64,000 nt of DNA. It comes from Devosia riboflavina (GTDB taxonomy: Bacteria > Pseudomonadota > Alphaproteobacteria > Rhizobiales > Devosiaceae). The DNA is taken from assembly GCF_000743575.1 (NCBI RefSeq), contig NZ_JQGC01000028.1, positions 1 to 64,000 of the forward strand, given 5' to 3'. Shown in pieces: positions 25,361 through 33,915 of this stretch. Positions within the stretch are counted from its first letter, which is position 1, and the number at the start of each line of letters is the position of its first letter. The translations under genes and the position numbers were made by a program. Under the pieces are notes generated by a model. The model saw only the letters and a program-made list of their open reading frames with translations. It was not told the origin of the DNA and made no database searches.

Positions 25361-26155
25361 ATGGCGCGTTCCGCCCTCCTAACCGTCATGGTCAATGCCG
25401 CCATCAAGGCCGGCAAGTCACTGTCGCGCGATTTCAACGAGGTGGAAAACCTGCAGGTGTCCCGCAAGGGCCCGGCCGATTTCGTCTCGAAGGCCGATCT
25501 CCGCGCCGAACAGATCGTCTATGACGAACTGCGCAAGGCCCGCCCGACCTATGCCTTCCTGATGGAAGAAGGCGGCGAAGTCGCCGGCACCGACGGCCAG
25601 CACAGCTGGATCATCGACCCGCTCGACGGCACCACCAATTTCCTCCACTCGATCCCGCTCTTTGCCGTGGCCATCGCCTTGCAGCGCGGCGACGAGATCG
25701 TTGCCTCGGTGATCTACAATCCGATCCTGGACGAACTCTACACTGCCGAAAAGGGCGGCGGCGCCTGGCTCGCCGACCGCAAGCGCCTGCGCGTCGCCGA
25801 ACGCCGGCACCTTTCGGACGCCGTGGTCGCCACCGGCATCAAGACCCAGGGCACGTCCAATGACGGGCTGCAATTGCGCCAGTTGAGCCATATCAATCCC
25901 GCCGTTGCCGGCATTCGCCGCTCGGGCTCGATTGCGGTCGACATGGCCTGGCTCGCCTCGGGCCGCTTTGACGCGCTCTGGGAAGCGGGCTTGAAGCCCT
26001 GGGACGTTGCGCCAGGTCTTCTCATGGTCAAGGAAGCCGGCGGCCTCGTCACCGACTATGCCGGCCAGCCCGGCTCGGTCTGGAACGGCCAGATCGTCGC
26101 CGGCAACGAGACCCTGCACGGGGCTTTGTTCAAGCAGCTTCGTTCGGTTCAGTAA
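25361..26155 (+). CDS. suhB: Inositol monophosphatase family protein (SuhB-like)
   Basis: 264 residues from ATG at 25361 (MARSALLTVMVNAAIKAGKS); upstream open frame is not family-like. Metal-binding motifs are intact: EEGGE near residue 68, WIIDPLDGTTNFLH near 82-95, and the late WDVAPGLLMVKEAGGLVTD near residue 215. The enzyme removes phosphate from inositol-1-phosphate; E. coli SuhB also serves in rRNA antitermination. Whether this one has that second role is unknown. It stands alone, 134 bases after the Sel1 gene. Confidence 0.93.
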   Translation: MARSALLTVMVNAAIKAGKSLSRDFNEVENLQVSRKGPADFVSKADLRAEQIVYDELRKARPTYAFLMEEGGEVAGTDGQHSWIIDPLDGTTNFLHSIPLFAVAIALQRGDEIVASVIYNPILDELYTAEKGGGAWLADRKRLRVAERRHLSDAVVATGIKTQGTSNDGLQLRQLSHINPAVAGIRRSGSIAVDMAWLASGRFDALWEAGLKPWDVAPGLLMVKEAGGLVTDYAGQPGSVWNGQIVAGNETLHGALFKQLRSVQ

Positions 26156-26220
26156 GTCCAACGCATTCCTCACCACAGAGGGATATGAATCCGGAACTGC
26201 CGAAAGCGTCGAAAAACTCG

Positions 26221-26288
26221 GTGTCATCCCCGCGAAAGCGGGGATCTCTGTTTCCGGGCAGGGAGATTGCCGCTTTCGCGGGGACGAC
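26221..26288. repeat. Intergenic palindrome, family R1 (copy 1)
   Basis: GTGTCATCCCCGCGAAAGCG on the left and CCGCTTTCGCGGGGACGAC on the right are near-perfect complements around ATCTCTGTTTCCGGGCAGGG. Other full copies are at 35047-35114 and 47919-47988, and half copies near 28522 and 46526. It lies between suhB and the MotA-like gene. Confidence 0.85.
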
Positions 26289-26401
26289 GCAAAGCCGCTT
26301 CATGACGCTCTGCCGTTAACCTTTTCCATTGTCACGCCATTCTGCCGCCACTACTCTTCGGCGCAGTTGATTTGCTGTGCGCGGGGCAAAGGTCAGGCAC
26401 G

Positions 26402-27391
26402 ATGACGCAAGGTTACGATCCCTATCACCTCGCCAGTCCCACCGTTTACCTCGTCAAAATCGTCATTTTCCTGGTGCTGGTCGCCCTCGTCGCGGCGATC
26501 CTGTTCACCAATATCGTGACCTTCTTCTGGGCGAACCCCTTCATCAATTCGATGATTTTCTTCGCCCTCTTCATCGGCATTTTCCTCTCGTTCCGGCAGC
26601 TCTTCCGGCTGTTTCCGGAGGTGAAGTGGGTCAATTCGCTCCAGGACGGCAATTCGACCCAGGTGCGACCGCCGGTCCTCCTGGCCCCCGTCGCCGGGCT
26701 TTTGCGCGAGCGCATCGGCGAGGCGGTGATCACGCCGACCTCCATGCGCTCGATCCTCGATTCCGTGGGCAATCGCCTCGATGAGGCCAAGGACACGTCG
26801 CGCTACCTGACGGGCCTCCTGGTTTTCCTCGGCCTCATGGGTACCTTTTACGGCCTCCTCGAAACCGTGGGCTCGGTCGCCGGCGTCATCAACGCGCTCG
26901 ATGTGACCTCGGCCGATAGCGCCTCGCTTTTCACCAATCTCAAGGAAGGCCTTGCCGCCCCGCTGGCGGGCATGGGCACCGCCTTCTCGTCCTCGCTTTT
27001 CGGTCTCGCCGGTTCGCTGATCCTTGGCTTCCTCGACCTGCAGACGAGCCAGGCCCAGAACGCATTCTATACCGATCTCGAAGACTGGATGACCTCCATG
27101 ACCGAGCTCGACCACCCGGTCAGCGCCATGCAGGCCAATGCCGGCGGCCCCGACATGCAGGCCATGATCGACAGCATCGGCGCCACCATGCAGAACCAGA
27201 GTTCCTCCCAGAACGCCATCCGCGCCATGGCGGAACTCGCCCGCGGCATCGATGGGCTGGTGAAACACATCCGCACCGAGCAGGAAGACCTGCGCGCCTA
27301 TATTACCGAGCAGAGCGAGACCAACCGGAAACTGCGCGACCTCATCGAAGCCATGCTCAACGAGAGCGACACTTCCGGGCGCCGGGACTAG
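26402..27391 (+). CDS. MotA/TolQ/ExbB-like proton channel protein
   Basis: 329 residues from ATG at 26402. Helices are visible at about 16-38, 45-63, 140-160 (LTGLLVFLGLMGTFYGLLET) and 190-212 (MGTAFSSSLFGLAGSLILGF). These match the MotA/TolQ channel core, whose second pair of helices lines the proton path. The last 110 residues are cytoplasmic and helical. The next gene, three bases on, is a MotB-like protein, so the pair should form a 5:2-type ion-driven motor. Candidates are a Zorya-like ZorA, a gliding-type motor, or a core Hyphomicrobiales pair of unknown task; flagellar MotA is shorter and different. Confidence 0.85.
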   Translation: MTQGYDPYHLASPTVYLVKIVIFLVLVALVAAILFTNIVTFFWANPFINSMIFFALFIGIFLSFRQLFRLFPEVKWVNSLQDGNSTQVRPPVLLAPVAGLLRERIGEAVITPTSMRSILDSVGNRLDEAKDTSRYLTGLLVFLGLMGTFYGLLETVGSVAGVINALDVTSADSASLFTNLKEGLAAPLAGMGTAFSSSLFGLAGSLILGFLDLQTSQAQNAFYTDLEDWMTSMTELDHPVSAMQANAGGPDMQAMIDSIGATMQNQSSSQNAIRAMAELARGIDGLVKHIRTEQEDLRAYITEQSETNRKLRDLIEAMLNESDTSGRRD

Positions 27392-27394
27392 ACC

Positions 27395-28420
27395 ATGGCA
27401 TCGAGCCGCTCACGCCGCAGGGTAGAGGCCAATTACTGGCCGGGCTTCGTCGACGCCCTGTCGAGCCTGCTGCTCGTCATTATTTTTCTTTTGAGCCTCT
27501 TCATGCTCACCCAGTTTTTCCTGGGGCAGGAAATCCAGGGACGGGATACCGCGCTATCGCGGCTCAATAGCCAGATCGCCGAATTGACCGAACTCCTGCA
27601 GCTCGAACGCGCCAATTCCGACGATCTGACCTCGCAACTGGCAACGCTGACCGCGACCCTCGCCACAGCCGATGCGCAGAACCAGAGCCTGACGAGCCAG
27701 CTTGCCGGCATCGGCGCCGGTCTCGGCGATCGCGACGACACCATTGCGGGTCTCCAGGAAGACCTTATCGATGCCGAAAAGCTCTCGGACGAGGCCAATG
27801 CGCAGGTGACCCTGCTCAACCAGCAATTGGCCGCGCTGCGCACCCAGATCGCGGCGCTGGAATCGGCGTTGGAGGCCTCGGAAACCCGCGACACGGAATC
27901 GCGCACCCAGATCGCCGATCTCGGCCGGCGTCTCAATCTCGCCCTCGCCCAGCGTGTGCAGGACCTGTCGCGCTATCGCTCCGACTTCTTCGGGCGCCTG
28001 CGCGAAATCCTCGAAGGCCGCGCCGATGTACGCGTTGTCGGCGATCGCTTCGTCTTCCAGTCCGAAGTGCTGTTCGATCCCGGCCAGGCCGACCTGACCG
28101 AGGCAGCTTCGCCGCAACTCGACGCGCTGGCCGAAGCCATTCTGCAGCTCGAGAACGAAATTCCGGCCGATATCAACTGGGTGCTGCGCATCGATGGCCA
28201 TACCGACAGCCGCCCGATTTCCAATGCCCGCTTCCCGTCCAACTGGGAGCTTTCGGCGGCACGCGCCATTTCGGTGGCGCAATATCTCGTCGGCAAGGGC
28301 GTTGCCCCGGCGCGGCTCGTCGCGGCAGGCTTTGGCGAATTCGCCCCGCTTGATCCCGGCACGACGGAAGAGGCGTTCAGGCGCAATCGACGGATCGAGT
28401 TCAAGCTGACGGAAGGGTGA
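27395..28420 (+). CDS. MotB/OmpA-like peptidoglycan-binding motor partner
   Basis: 341 residues. A basic N terminus is followed by one membrane helix (about 21-43) preceded by Asp20 in WPGFVDALSS, the position of the proton-carrying Asp of MotB. A long coiled coil spans about residues 45-200, longer than in MotB. The C-terminal OmpA-like domain (about 210-341) has LRIDGHTDSRPI and FRRNRRIEFKL, the peptidoglycan-binding signature. With the preceding MotA-like protein it should form an ion-driven complex anchored to the wall. A palindromic structure begins at its stop codon. Confidence 0.87.
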   Translation: MASSRSRRRVEANYWPGFVDALSSLLLVIIFLLSLFMLTQFFLGQEIQGRDTALSRLNSQIAELTELLQLERANSDDLTSQLATLTATLATADAQNQSLTSQLAGIGAGLGDRDDTIAGLQEDLIDAEKLSDEANAQVTLLNQQLAALRTQIAALESALEASETRDTESRTQIADLGRRLNLALAQRVQDLSRYRSDFFGRLREILEGRADVRVVGDRFVFQSEVLFDPGQADLTEAASPQLDALAEAILQLENEIPADINWVLRIDGHTDSRPISNARFPSNWELSAARAISVAQYLVGKGVAPARLVAAGFGEFAPLDPGTTEEAFRRNRRIEFKLTEG

Positions 28421-28477
28421 TTTCCGACCCGCTTCAGCGGGTCAAATCGCTCCAGTGGAGCGATTTGAGGAAATCAC
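28417..28477. repeat. Cruciform-like nested palindrome at the end of the MotB-like gene
   Basis: An outer stem GTGATTTCC (28417-28425)/GGAAATCAC (28469-28477) encloses two hairpins: GACCCGC-TTCA-GCGGGTC and module A (AAATCGCTCCA/TGGAGCGATTT, 28444-28466). The stop codon of the MotB-like gene is inside the outer arm. Module A also occurs at 8449 and 37282. The region separates convergent genes and could end transcription from both sides. Confidence 0.8.
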
Positions 28478-28521
28478 GGGTCGAGCCATGCGAGACCCCG
28501 GGCCAGCGTCTTCGCAAACAG

Positions 28522-28552
28522 AGATTCCCGCTCTCGCGGGAATGACACCGGG
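28522..28552. repeat. Half element of family R1
   Basis: GATTCCCGCTCTCGCGGGAA followed by TGACAC matches one end of the R1 palindromes at 26221, 35047 and 47919. It lies just past the end of the ABC exporter gene in the same convergent gap as the nested palindrome. Confidence 0.65.
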
Positions 28553-28563
28553 GATAGCAGGCC

Positions 28564-30378
28564 TTACTGCCAGCCGTCCCCGCGGAACTGCAATTTTGCC
28601 AGTTCCGCATAGCGCCCGCCCTTGGCGACCAGTTCTTCATGCGTGCCCTGGTCGATAATTTTACCCGCTTCCATCACGAGGATTTTGTTGGCGTCGCGGA
28701 TGGTGGCGAGGCGATGGGCGATGACCAGCGTCGTGCGGCCCTGCATCAGGTGTTCGAGCGCCATTTGCACCAGCCGCTCGCTCTGAGCGTCGAGGGCGGA
28801 GGTCGCTTCATCGAGCAAGAGGATCGGCGCATTTTTCAGGATGGCGCGCGCAATGGCAAGGCGCTGCTTCTGGCCGCCCGAAAGCATGACGCCGCGCTCG
28901 CCCACGATCGTGTCATAGCCCGAGGGCAGGTCGACGACGAAATCATGCACCAACGCCGCCTTGGCCGCCGCTTCCACTTCCGCATCGGTCGCGTCGGGTT
29001 TGCCGAAGCGGATGTTCTCCGCGATCGTGCCGGCAAAAATGGTCGGCTCCTGCTCGACATAGGCAAAGCGCTGCCGCAGGTCAAAAAGTCTGGTGTCGCG
29101 GATATCGACGCCATCGACGCGAATGGTGCCGCCGGTGACGTCGTAGAAGCGCTGCAGCAGCGAAAGTGTGGTCGACTTGCCCGAGCCCGAGGGACCGACC
29201 AGCGCCACGGTCTCGCCCTTGGCGACGGAAAAACTCACGCCGTCGAGCACGCGGCCGGGCTGGGTCGGATCGTAGCGGAAGGCGACATTCTCGAAGGCAA
29301 CGGTCCCGAGCGACGGCACCGGCAGGGCGACGGGGTTTTCGGGGTCTTCGATCGTCGCCTTGGTGGCGAGGATTTCCATCAGGCGCTCGGTGCAGCCGGC
29401 AACGGTCTGCAAGGCGCCCATGACTTCGGAGACATTGGTGAGGGCACCGGAAGCCATCAGCGCATAGATCATGAACTGCGCAAGCTGCCCGGCCGTGACC
29501 GAACCTTCGAAGACGGCGCTGGCGCCCCACCAGACGAGGCCGACAAGCGCGGCCGTGCCGAGAAAAATCACCAGCGCAACGAGGATGGCGCGCGCGCCGA
29601 GCCGGCGCACTTCGGCCCGGTAGCTTTCTTCGCTGCGGCTATCGTAAATTCCGGTCTGCACCCTTTCCTGGGTGAAGGCCTTTACCGTTCGGGTCGCGCC
29701 AAGCATTTCCGTTGCCATGGCGGAGAGTTCGGCCAGCGCATCCTGGGTCTTGCTCGACATGCCGCGCAGGCGCCGCGAATAGCCCACGACCGGGATCAGG
29801 ATCAGCGGCGCGGCGATGACCACGGCCAGGGTCAGGATCGGGCTCGTCAGGATCATCATGATCAGCGCGCCGATAATGGTGACCATGGACCTCAGGGCCA
29901 ACGAGAAACTCGACCCCACGGCGCTGCGGATGATGGCGACGTCATTATTGAGGCGGCTCGTCAATTCGCCGACGCGCGTCGTATCGAAATAGCGCGCGTC
30001 GAGGCGGAGGAGATGGCTGAACGCTGCCTGCCGCAGGTCAGCGAGGACGCGCTCGCCAATAACGGAGATGAAATAGAAGCGCGCCCCGCTCGCTACCGCC
30101 ATCACCGCGGCAATGGCGATAATAAGCAGGCCATACTGGCTCACCTTGTCGAGGTTCTGCGCCACAAACCCCTGATCGACCACGCCGCCGAGCATGGCGG
30201 GAATGGCGAGCGAGGTAATGGTGGAAATGAGGAGGAACAGCACCGTCAGGGTCAGCCGCACCGGATAGGCGAGGACGAATGGCAGGAGCTGGCGCAGCGG
30301 CGAAAAGCGTCGCTGCAGCTTGGCGACGGAGATCACCTTGTCGGTGGTGTTTTCCGCCGGGGCGGCTTGATCGGTCAT
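28564..30378 (-). CDS. ABC exporter half-transporter (membrane domain fused to ATPase)
   Basis: 604 residues from ATG at 30376-30378. The first 340 residues carry six membrane helices of the ABC type I exporter fold; the rest is the ATPase with Walker A GPSGSGKST near 395, ABC signature LSGGQKQRLAIARAIL near 500, and Walker B LLLDEATSALD near 525. It resembles the MsbA/BmrA/lipid-exporter group and works as a dimer, pumping lipids, drugs or peptides outward. Substrate unknown. Divergent from rpmE, convergent with the MotB-like gene. Confidence 0.92.
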   Translation of the reverse strand: MTDQAAPAENTTDKVISVAKLQRRFSPLRQLLPFVLAYPVRLTLTVLFLLISTITSLAIPAMLGGVVDQGFVAQNLDKVSQYGLLIIAIAAVMAVASGARFYFISVIGERVLADLRQAAFSHLLRLDARYFDTTRVGELTSRLNNDVAIIRSAVGSSFSLALRSMVTIIGALIMMILTSPILTLAVVIAAPLILIPVVGYSRRLRGMSSKTQDALAELSAMATEMLGATRTVKAFTQERVQTGIYDSRSEESYRAEVRRLGARAILVALVIFLGTAALVGLVWWGASAVFEGSVTAGQLAQFMIYALMASGALTNVSEVMGALQTVAGCTERLMEILATKATIEDPENPVALPVPSLGTVAFENVAFRYDPTQPGRVLDGVSFSVAKGETVALVGPSGSGKSTTLSLLQRFYDVTGGTIRVDGVDIRDTRLFDLRQRFAYVEQEPTIFAGTIAENIRFGKPDATDAEVEAAAKAALVHDFVVDLPSGYDTIVGERGVMLSGGQKQRLAIARAILKNAPILLLDEATSALDAQSERLVQMALEHLMQGRTTLVIAHRLATIRDANKILVMEAGKIIDQGTHEELVAKGGRYAELAKLQFRGDGWQ

Positions 30379-30589
30379 ATTGGGGGCCGCATTCCGATTG
30401 CGCAAAGCCGCCTCGAGACGGCTGGTTGGATATAGGCTCCCCTCTTCATGGGAGCAACAGCCGGGAAACGGGTAAAATTGCCGCTCCCCTGCCCTTGCCT
30501 ATTGGGGCTCCATTATGTAAGAAGCCCGCCAACAACCAGTTTCCAGCTCTCCGGGCGCCGCGGCGCCCGTTTGATTTGAGGCGAAGACC

Positions 30590-30811
30590 ATGAAGGCCGA
30601 CATCCATCCTGACTACCACACCATCAACGTCGTCATGACCGATGGCACCAGCTATGTCACCCGTTCCACCTATGGCAAGGAAGGCGACACGCTGCAGTTG
30701 GACATCGACCCCAAGACCCATCCGGCATGGACCGGCGGTACGGGCCAGCTCATGGACCGCGGTGGCCGCGTCAGCCGCTTCAAGGAACGTTTCAAGGGCC
30801 TCGGCCTCTAA
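30590..30811 (+). CDS. rpmE: 50S ribosomal protein L31
   Basis: 73 residues: [20 protein letters not shown] at the start and a lysine-rich [10 protein letters not shown] end match bacterial L31. It has no cysteine at all, so it is the zinc-free form. L31 joins the two ribosomal subunits at a bridge. A monocistronic unit is indicated by a strong terminator 24 bases after the stop. It is divergent from the ABC exporter. Confidence 0.96.
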   Translation: MKADIHPDYHTINVVMTDGTSYVTRSTYGKEGDTLQLDIDPKTHPAWTGGTGQLMDRGGRVSRFKERFKGLGL

Positions 30812-30836
30812 GAAACGGTTCTGGCGACAGAATTGG

Positions 30837-30866
30837 AAAACCCGGCCTTTGTGCCGGGTTTTTTGT
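30837..30866 (+). terminator. Rho-independent terminator of rpmE
   Basis: CCCGGC and GCCGGG form a stem around CTTTGT, preceded by AAAA and followed by TTTTTTG, beginning 25 bases past the rpmE stop. Confidence 0.9.
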
Positions 30867-30905
30867 TGCCGCTGCGTTTTGCACATCCTTGTCCGCCGCC
30901 AAGGC

Positions 30906-30940
30906 AACAAAAAACGCGGCTCGCATGTGCAAGCCGCGTT
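30906..30940 (-). terminator. Rho-independent terminator of accA
   Basis: On the minus strand AACGCGGC and GCCGCGTT form an 8-base stem around TTGCACATGCGA and run into TTTTGTTGCC. It starts about 30 bases after the accA stop codon and sits back to back with the rpmE terminator. Confidence 0.88.
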
Positions 30941-30969
30941 CTGATCTTTTGGCTCGAAAAAGCCTCGGC

Positions 30970-31923
30970 CTAGATATTGGTGCCGATCGCCAGGAATTTT
31001 TCGCGGCGGTGTTCGCGGGTTTCCAGGCGCGACTTGCCAGCGAATTCGGCCAAAAAGTCGGAAATGGCCACGCGGGTCGAATCCATCACCTGACCATGGT
31101 GGCGATGCGCGCCGCCGGTCGGTTCGGGAATGATGCCGTCGATCACCTTGAACGAGAGCAGGTCCTGCGCCGTGATTTTTTGGGCCGTCGCCATATCCTG
31201 CGCCTTGGCGGCGTCGCGGAAAAGGATCGAGGCGCCGGCTTCGGGCGAAATCACCGAATAGATGGCGTTTTCGAGCATCAACACGCGATTGGCCGTGGCA
31301 ATGGCAATAGCGCCGCCCGAACCGCCTTCACCGATGATGATGGCGATGTTGGGCACGCCCAGTTCAAGGCCTTTTTCGGTCGAACGGGCAATGGCTTCCG
31401 CCTGACCGCGCTCTTCCGCGCCAATGCCGGGATAGGCACCTGCCGTATCGACAAAGGAAATGACCGGGATATTGAACCGGTCGGCCATGTCCATGATGCG
31501 GACGGCCTTGCGATAGCCCTCGGGATTGGCCATGCCGAAATTGTGTTTCAGGCGGGTCTCGGTGGAATTACCCTTTTCCTGGCCGAGAAGGGCCACGGAC
31601 TGCCCGTTGAAGCGACCGAAGCCGGCCTGCAGCGCCGCGTCTTCGCCGAACTTGCGGTCGCCGGCCAGCGGCGTCCATTCGGTGATCAGCGTCGACACAT
31701 AATCGGAAAAATGCGGACGCTGCGGATGGCGGGCCACCTGCGTCTTTTGCCAGGGCGTCAGCCTTTTGTAGATTTCCACCAGCGCCTCTTCGGCGCGGGC
31801 AGAAAGCCGGTTCACTTCCTCGTCGATGGACACGGCCTGATCGGTCGCGGCGAGGGATTTCAGTTCGGCGATCTTCGCTTCAAGATCGGCGACCGGCTTT
31901 TCAAAATCGAGATAAGACAGCAT
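30970..31923 (-). CDS. accA: Acetyl-CoA carboxylase carboxyltransferase subunit alpha
   Basis: 317 residues, normal length. Family stretches include MLSYLDFEKPVADLEAKIAE at the start, the conserved RPHFSDYVSTLITEWTPLAGDR region, GMANPEGYRKAVRIMDMADR, VDTAGAYPGIGAEERGQAEAI and IGEGGSGGAIAIATANRVLM. With AccD it transfers the carboxyl group from biotin to acetyl-CoA, the first step of fatty acid synthesis. The gene is followed by its own terminator and lies 157 bases after xerD on the same strand. Confidence 0.97.
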   Translation of the reverse strand: MLSYLDFEKPVADLEAKIAELKSLAATDQAVSIDEEVNRLSARAEEALVEIYKRLTPWQKTQVARHPQRPHFSDYVSTLITEWTPLAGDRKFGEDAALQAGFGRFNGQSVALLGQEKGNSTETRLKHNFGMANPEGYRKAVRIMDMADRFNIPVISFVDTAGAYPGIGAEERGQAEAIARSTEKGLELGVPNIAIIIGEGGSGGAIAIATANRVLMLENAIYSVISPEAGASILFRDAAKAQDMATAQKITAQDLLSFKVIDGIIPEPTGGAHRHHGQVMDSTRVAISDFLAEFAGKSRLETREHRREKFLAIGTNI

Positions 31924-32079
31924 CCCACCCGCCAGTAAGGGTCGTTGTTATTGACCCGGATTGTTCTGGGCCACGGCTCTTGCGCTCTAAAGTGGCCGGA
32001 AAGTGGCGATCGTTCAATGCCGAGTCAAGTTTCGGAAAGGAAATGCACGGGATTTCCCCCCGTTCCCACAGGCTCGACC

Positions 32080-32985
32080 CTATCCACCGGCCAGCGGATG
32101 GTGCGTTTCGACGAGATTGCGCAATTTTTCGTCGAGCACATGGGTATAAATTTGCGTCGTCGAAATATCGGAATGCCCGAGCAGCATTTGTACGACGCGC
32201 AGGTCCGCGCCACCGGCGAGGAGATGGCTGGCAAAGGCATGGCGCAGGACGTGGGGAGCGACGCGATCCACCGAGATGCCCGCATCCTTCGCCACGTCTT
32301 TCAAATCCCGCGCAAAAACCTGCCGCTCCAGATGTCCGCTTTCGCCCTTGGCCGGAAAGAGCCATTTGGCGTCCTCCGGCAGGGTCTTCACCCAGGCGCG
32401 CACCGCGTCGCGCGCCCTGTCGTTCATCGGGACGATCCGGTCCTTGTTGCCCTTGCCCGTGACGGTAATAAAACTGCCTTCCCGCATCACGGCCGGACGC
32501 TTCAAGGTGACGAGTTCGGAGACGCGCAACCCCGTTGCATAGAGCAGCTCGAGGAGGCAATAGGTCCGTCGCGCCACCTCTTCCTTGGCCGGTTTCGCTG
32601 GCTTGTTGGCGGACTGCTCGGCTGTGTTGAGCAGCTTGTCGACCTCTGCGACCGACAACACTTTTGGCAGCGGCCGCCGCGTCTTGGGGCTCGCAACAAT
32701 CCGCGTCGGATCGTCGCCGCGCAGGCCATCCGCGCATAAAAACTTGTGAAACTGCCGGATGGCAGAGAGATGCCGCGCGCTCGATGAGGCCGAAAGCCCA
32801 TCGGCCTTGAGCCCATCGAGATAGGCGTTCACCGTTTCGCGCGGACAATCGAGGAGGGTCTGCTTCTTGCCCGCGACAAAGCCGGCATAATTGGTGAGAT
32901 CGCGCCGATAAGCCGCAATCGTGTTTGCCGCCGCGCCGCGCTCGGCGCTCATCATTTCCAGAAATGCGCCGACGAGGTGGCTCAT
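32080..32985 (-). CDS. xerD: Site-specific tyrosine recombinase XerD
   Basis: 301 residues from ATG at 32983-32985. The SAM-like N-terminal DNA-binding domain is in residues 1-90; the catalytic domain has Arg in ATGLRVSELVTL, Lys in TGKGNKDRIVP, HxxR in HVLRHAFASHLL, His in LGHSDISTTQIYTHV and the nucleophile Tyr in that last motif. It resolves chromosome dimers at dif with XerC, which is not in the window. Upstream open frame is unrelated. It overlaps the small membrane protein gene by four bases. Confidence 0.95.
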   Translation of the reverse strand: MSHLVGAFLEMMSAERGAAANTIAAYRRDLTNYAGFVAGKKQTLLDCPRETVNAYLDGLKADGLSASSSARHLSAIRQFHKFLCADGLRGDDPTRIVASPKTRRPLPKVLSVAEVDKLLNTAEQSANKPAKPAKEEVARRTYCLLELLYATGLRVSELVTLKRPAVMREGSFITVTGKGNKDRIVPMNDRARDAVRAWVKTLPEDAKWLFPAKGESGHLERQVFARDLKDVAKDAGISVDRVAPHVLRHAFASHLLAGGADLRVVQMLLGHSDISTTQIYTHVLDEKLRNLVETHHPLAGG

Positions 32986-33200
32986 TGGCCCGGCGTCGCG
33001 GCAGGGGTGCTGGTGACATTGGGCGTCGGCATGCCGACCGGCCGGGTCGGCGCGGCTTCGCCAAGCAGTTCGCGCGTCGGAATACGCAGCGTGACATCCT
33101 TGGGATTGGGCTCGACGAAAGACACGAGCGCAAACATCCCGGCATAGACGAGGCCAGCCAGGAACAGGATGGTGATCAAGAGGCGAAAGAGTGTCGGCAT
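32982..33200 (-). CDS. Small membrane-anchored protein upstream of xerD
   Basis: 72 residues from ATG at 33198-33200 (MPTLFRLLITILFLAGLVYA). A single membrane helix covers residues 4-26, followed by a short periplasmic tail with FVEPNPKDVTLRIPTREL and a Pro/Thr-rich end. Small proteins like this lie between xerD and aroK in many Hyphomicrobiales; no function is known to me. The stop overlaps the xerD start (32982-32985), so they are cotranslated. Divergent from aroK. Confidence 0.78.
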   Translation of the reverse strand: MPTLFRLLITILFLAGLVYAGMFALVSFVEPNPKDVTLRIPTRELLGEAAPTRPVGMPTPNVTSTPAATPGQ

Positions 33201-33328
33201 GGGCTTTCCGGCGTTTTCGCGAGAAACTTTGCCACAGAAAGGTTTCCATCCGGTAGGCAAAATCGCGTTGCGCTTGACAGCTTTGACCCGTATCGCTTCA
33301 ACCGGCCTTAAGTTCGGAGGGCGCCTTC

Positions 33329-33904
33329 TTGAGCAAAACGGATAGTCCCGCGCGATCGGCGCGCGCCAAGGCCCTCACCGAGCGGTTGGGCGGCAGGCCG
33401 CTCATTCTCGTGGGCATGATGGGCGCGGGCAAGACCACGGTCGGCCGACGCCTGGCGGCGCGCCTCGGTCGGCGTTTCCTCGATAGCGACGAGGAAATCG
33501 AAAAGGCCGCGCAGATGACCATTCCGGAAATCTTTGCGCAGCGCGGCGAGCCCGAATTTCGCGCCGGCGAAACCCGCGTCATTTCGCGCCTGCTCAAGGA
33601 AAACGACATCGTTCTCGCAACCGGCGGCGGCGCCTTCGTCAATCCCGAAACCCGCGCGCTGGTCAAATCCTCTGCCGTCTCGGTCTGGCTCAAGGCCGAT
33701 CTCGACGTGCTGTTCGAACGCGTTTCGCGCCGTTCCAATCGGCCCCTGCTCAAGACCGCCGACCCCAAGGGGACGCTCGAAAAACTGATCGCGGATCGCT
33801 ATCCCATCTATGCCGAGGCCGACATCACGGTCTTGAGCCGCGATGTGCCCCAGGACAGCGTTGCCGCCGACGTTATCTCCGCCCTTCTGCATCACCTGCG
33901 CTGA
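33329..33904 (+). CDS. aroK: Shikimate kinase
   Basis: 191 residues starting at TTG 33329, eight bases after GGAGG. Walker A LVGMMGAGKTTVGRRLA is at about 27-43, the shikimate-binding DSDEEIEK near 53, and GEPEFRAGETRVI near 72, ATGGGAFVNP near 94. The enzyme phosphorylates shikimate in aromatic amino acid synthesis. aroB follows after 11 bases, the usual pair, so the two are one unit. The N-terminal 20 residues are an extension compared with E. coli AroK. Confidence 0.95.
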   Translation: MSKTDSPARSARAKALTERLGGRPLILVGMMGAGKTTVGRRLAARLGRRFLDSDEEIEKAAQMTIPEIFAQRGEPEFRAGETRVISRLLKENDIVLATGGGAFVNPETRALVKSSAVSVWLKADLDVLFERVSRRSNRPLLKTADPKGTLEKLIADRYPIYAEADITVLSRDVPQDSVAADVISALLHHLR

Positions 33905-33915
33905 AAGTTTTCGCC

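Noticed and set aside
26402..28420. A complete Zorya defence system
   Set aside because: Only the motor pair is present; neighbours are suhB and an ABC exporter, with no ZorC, ZorD or ZorE-like gene.
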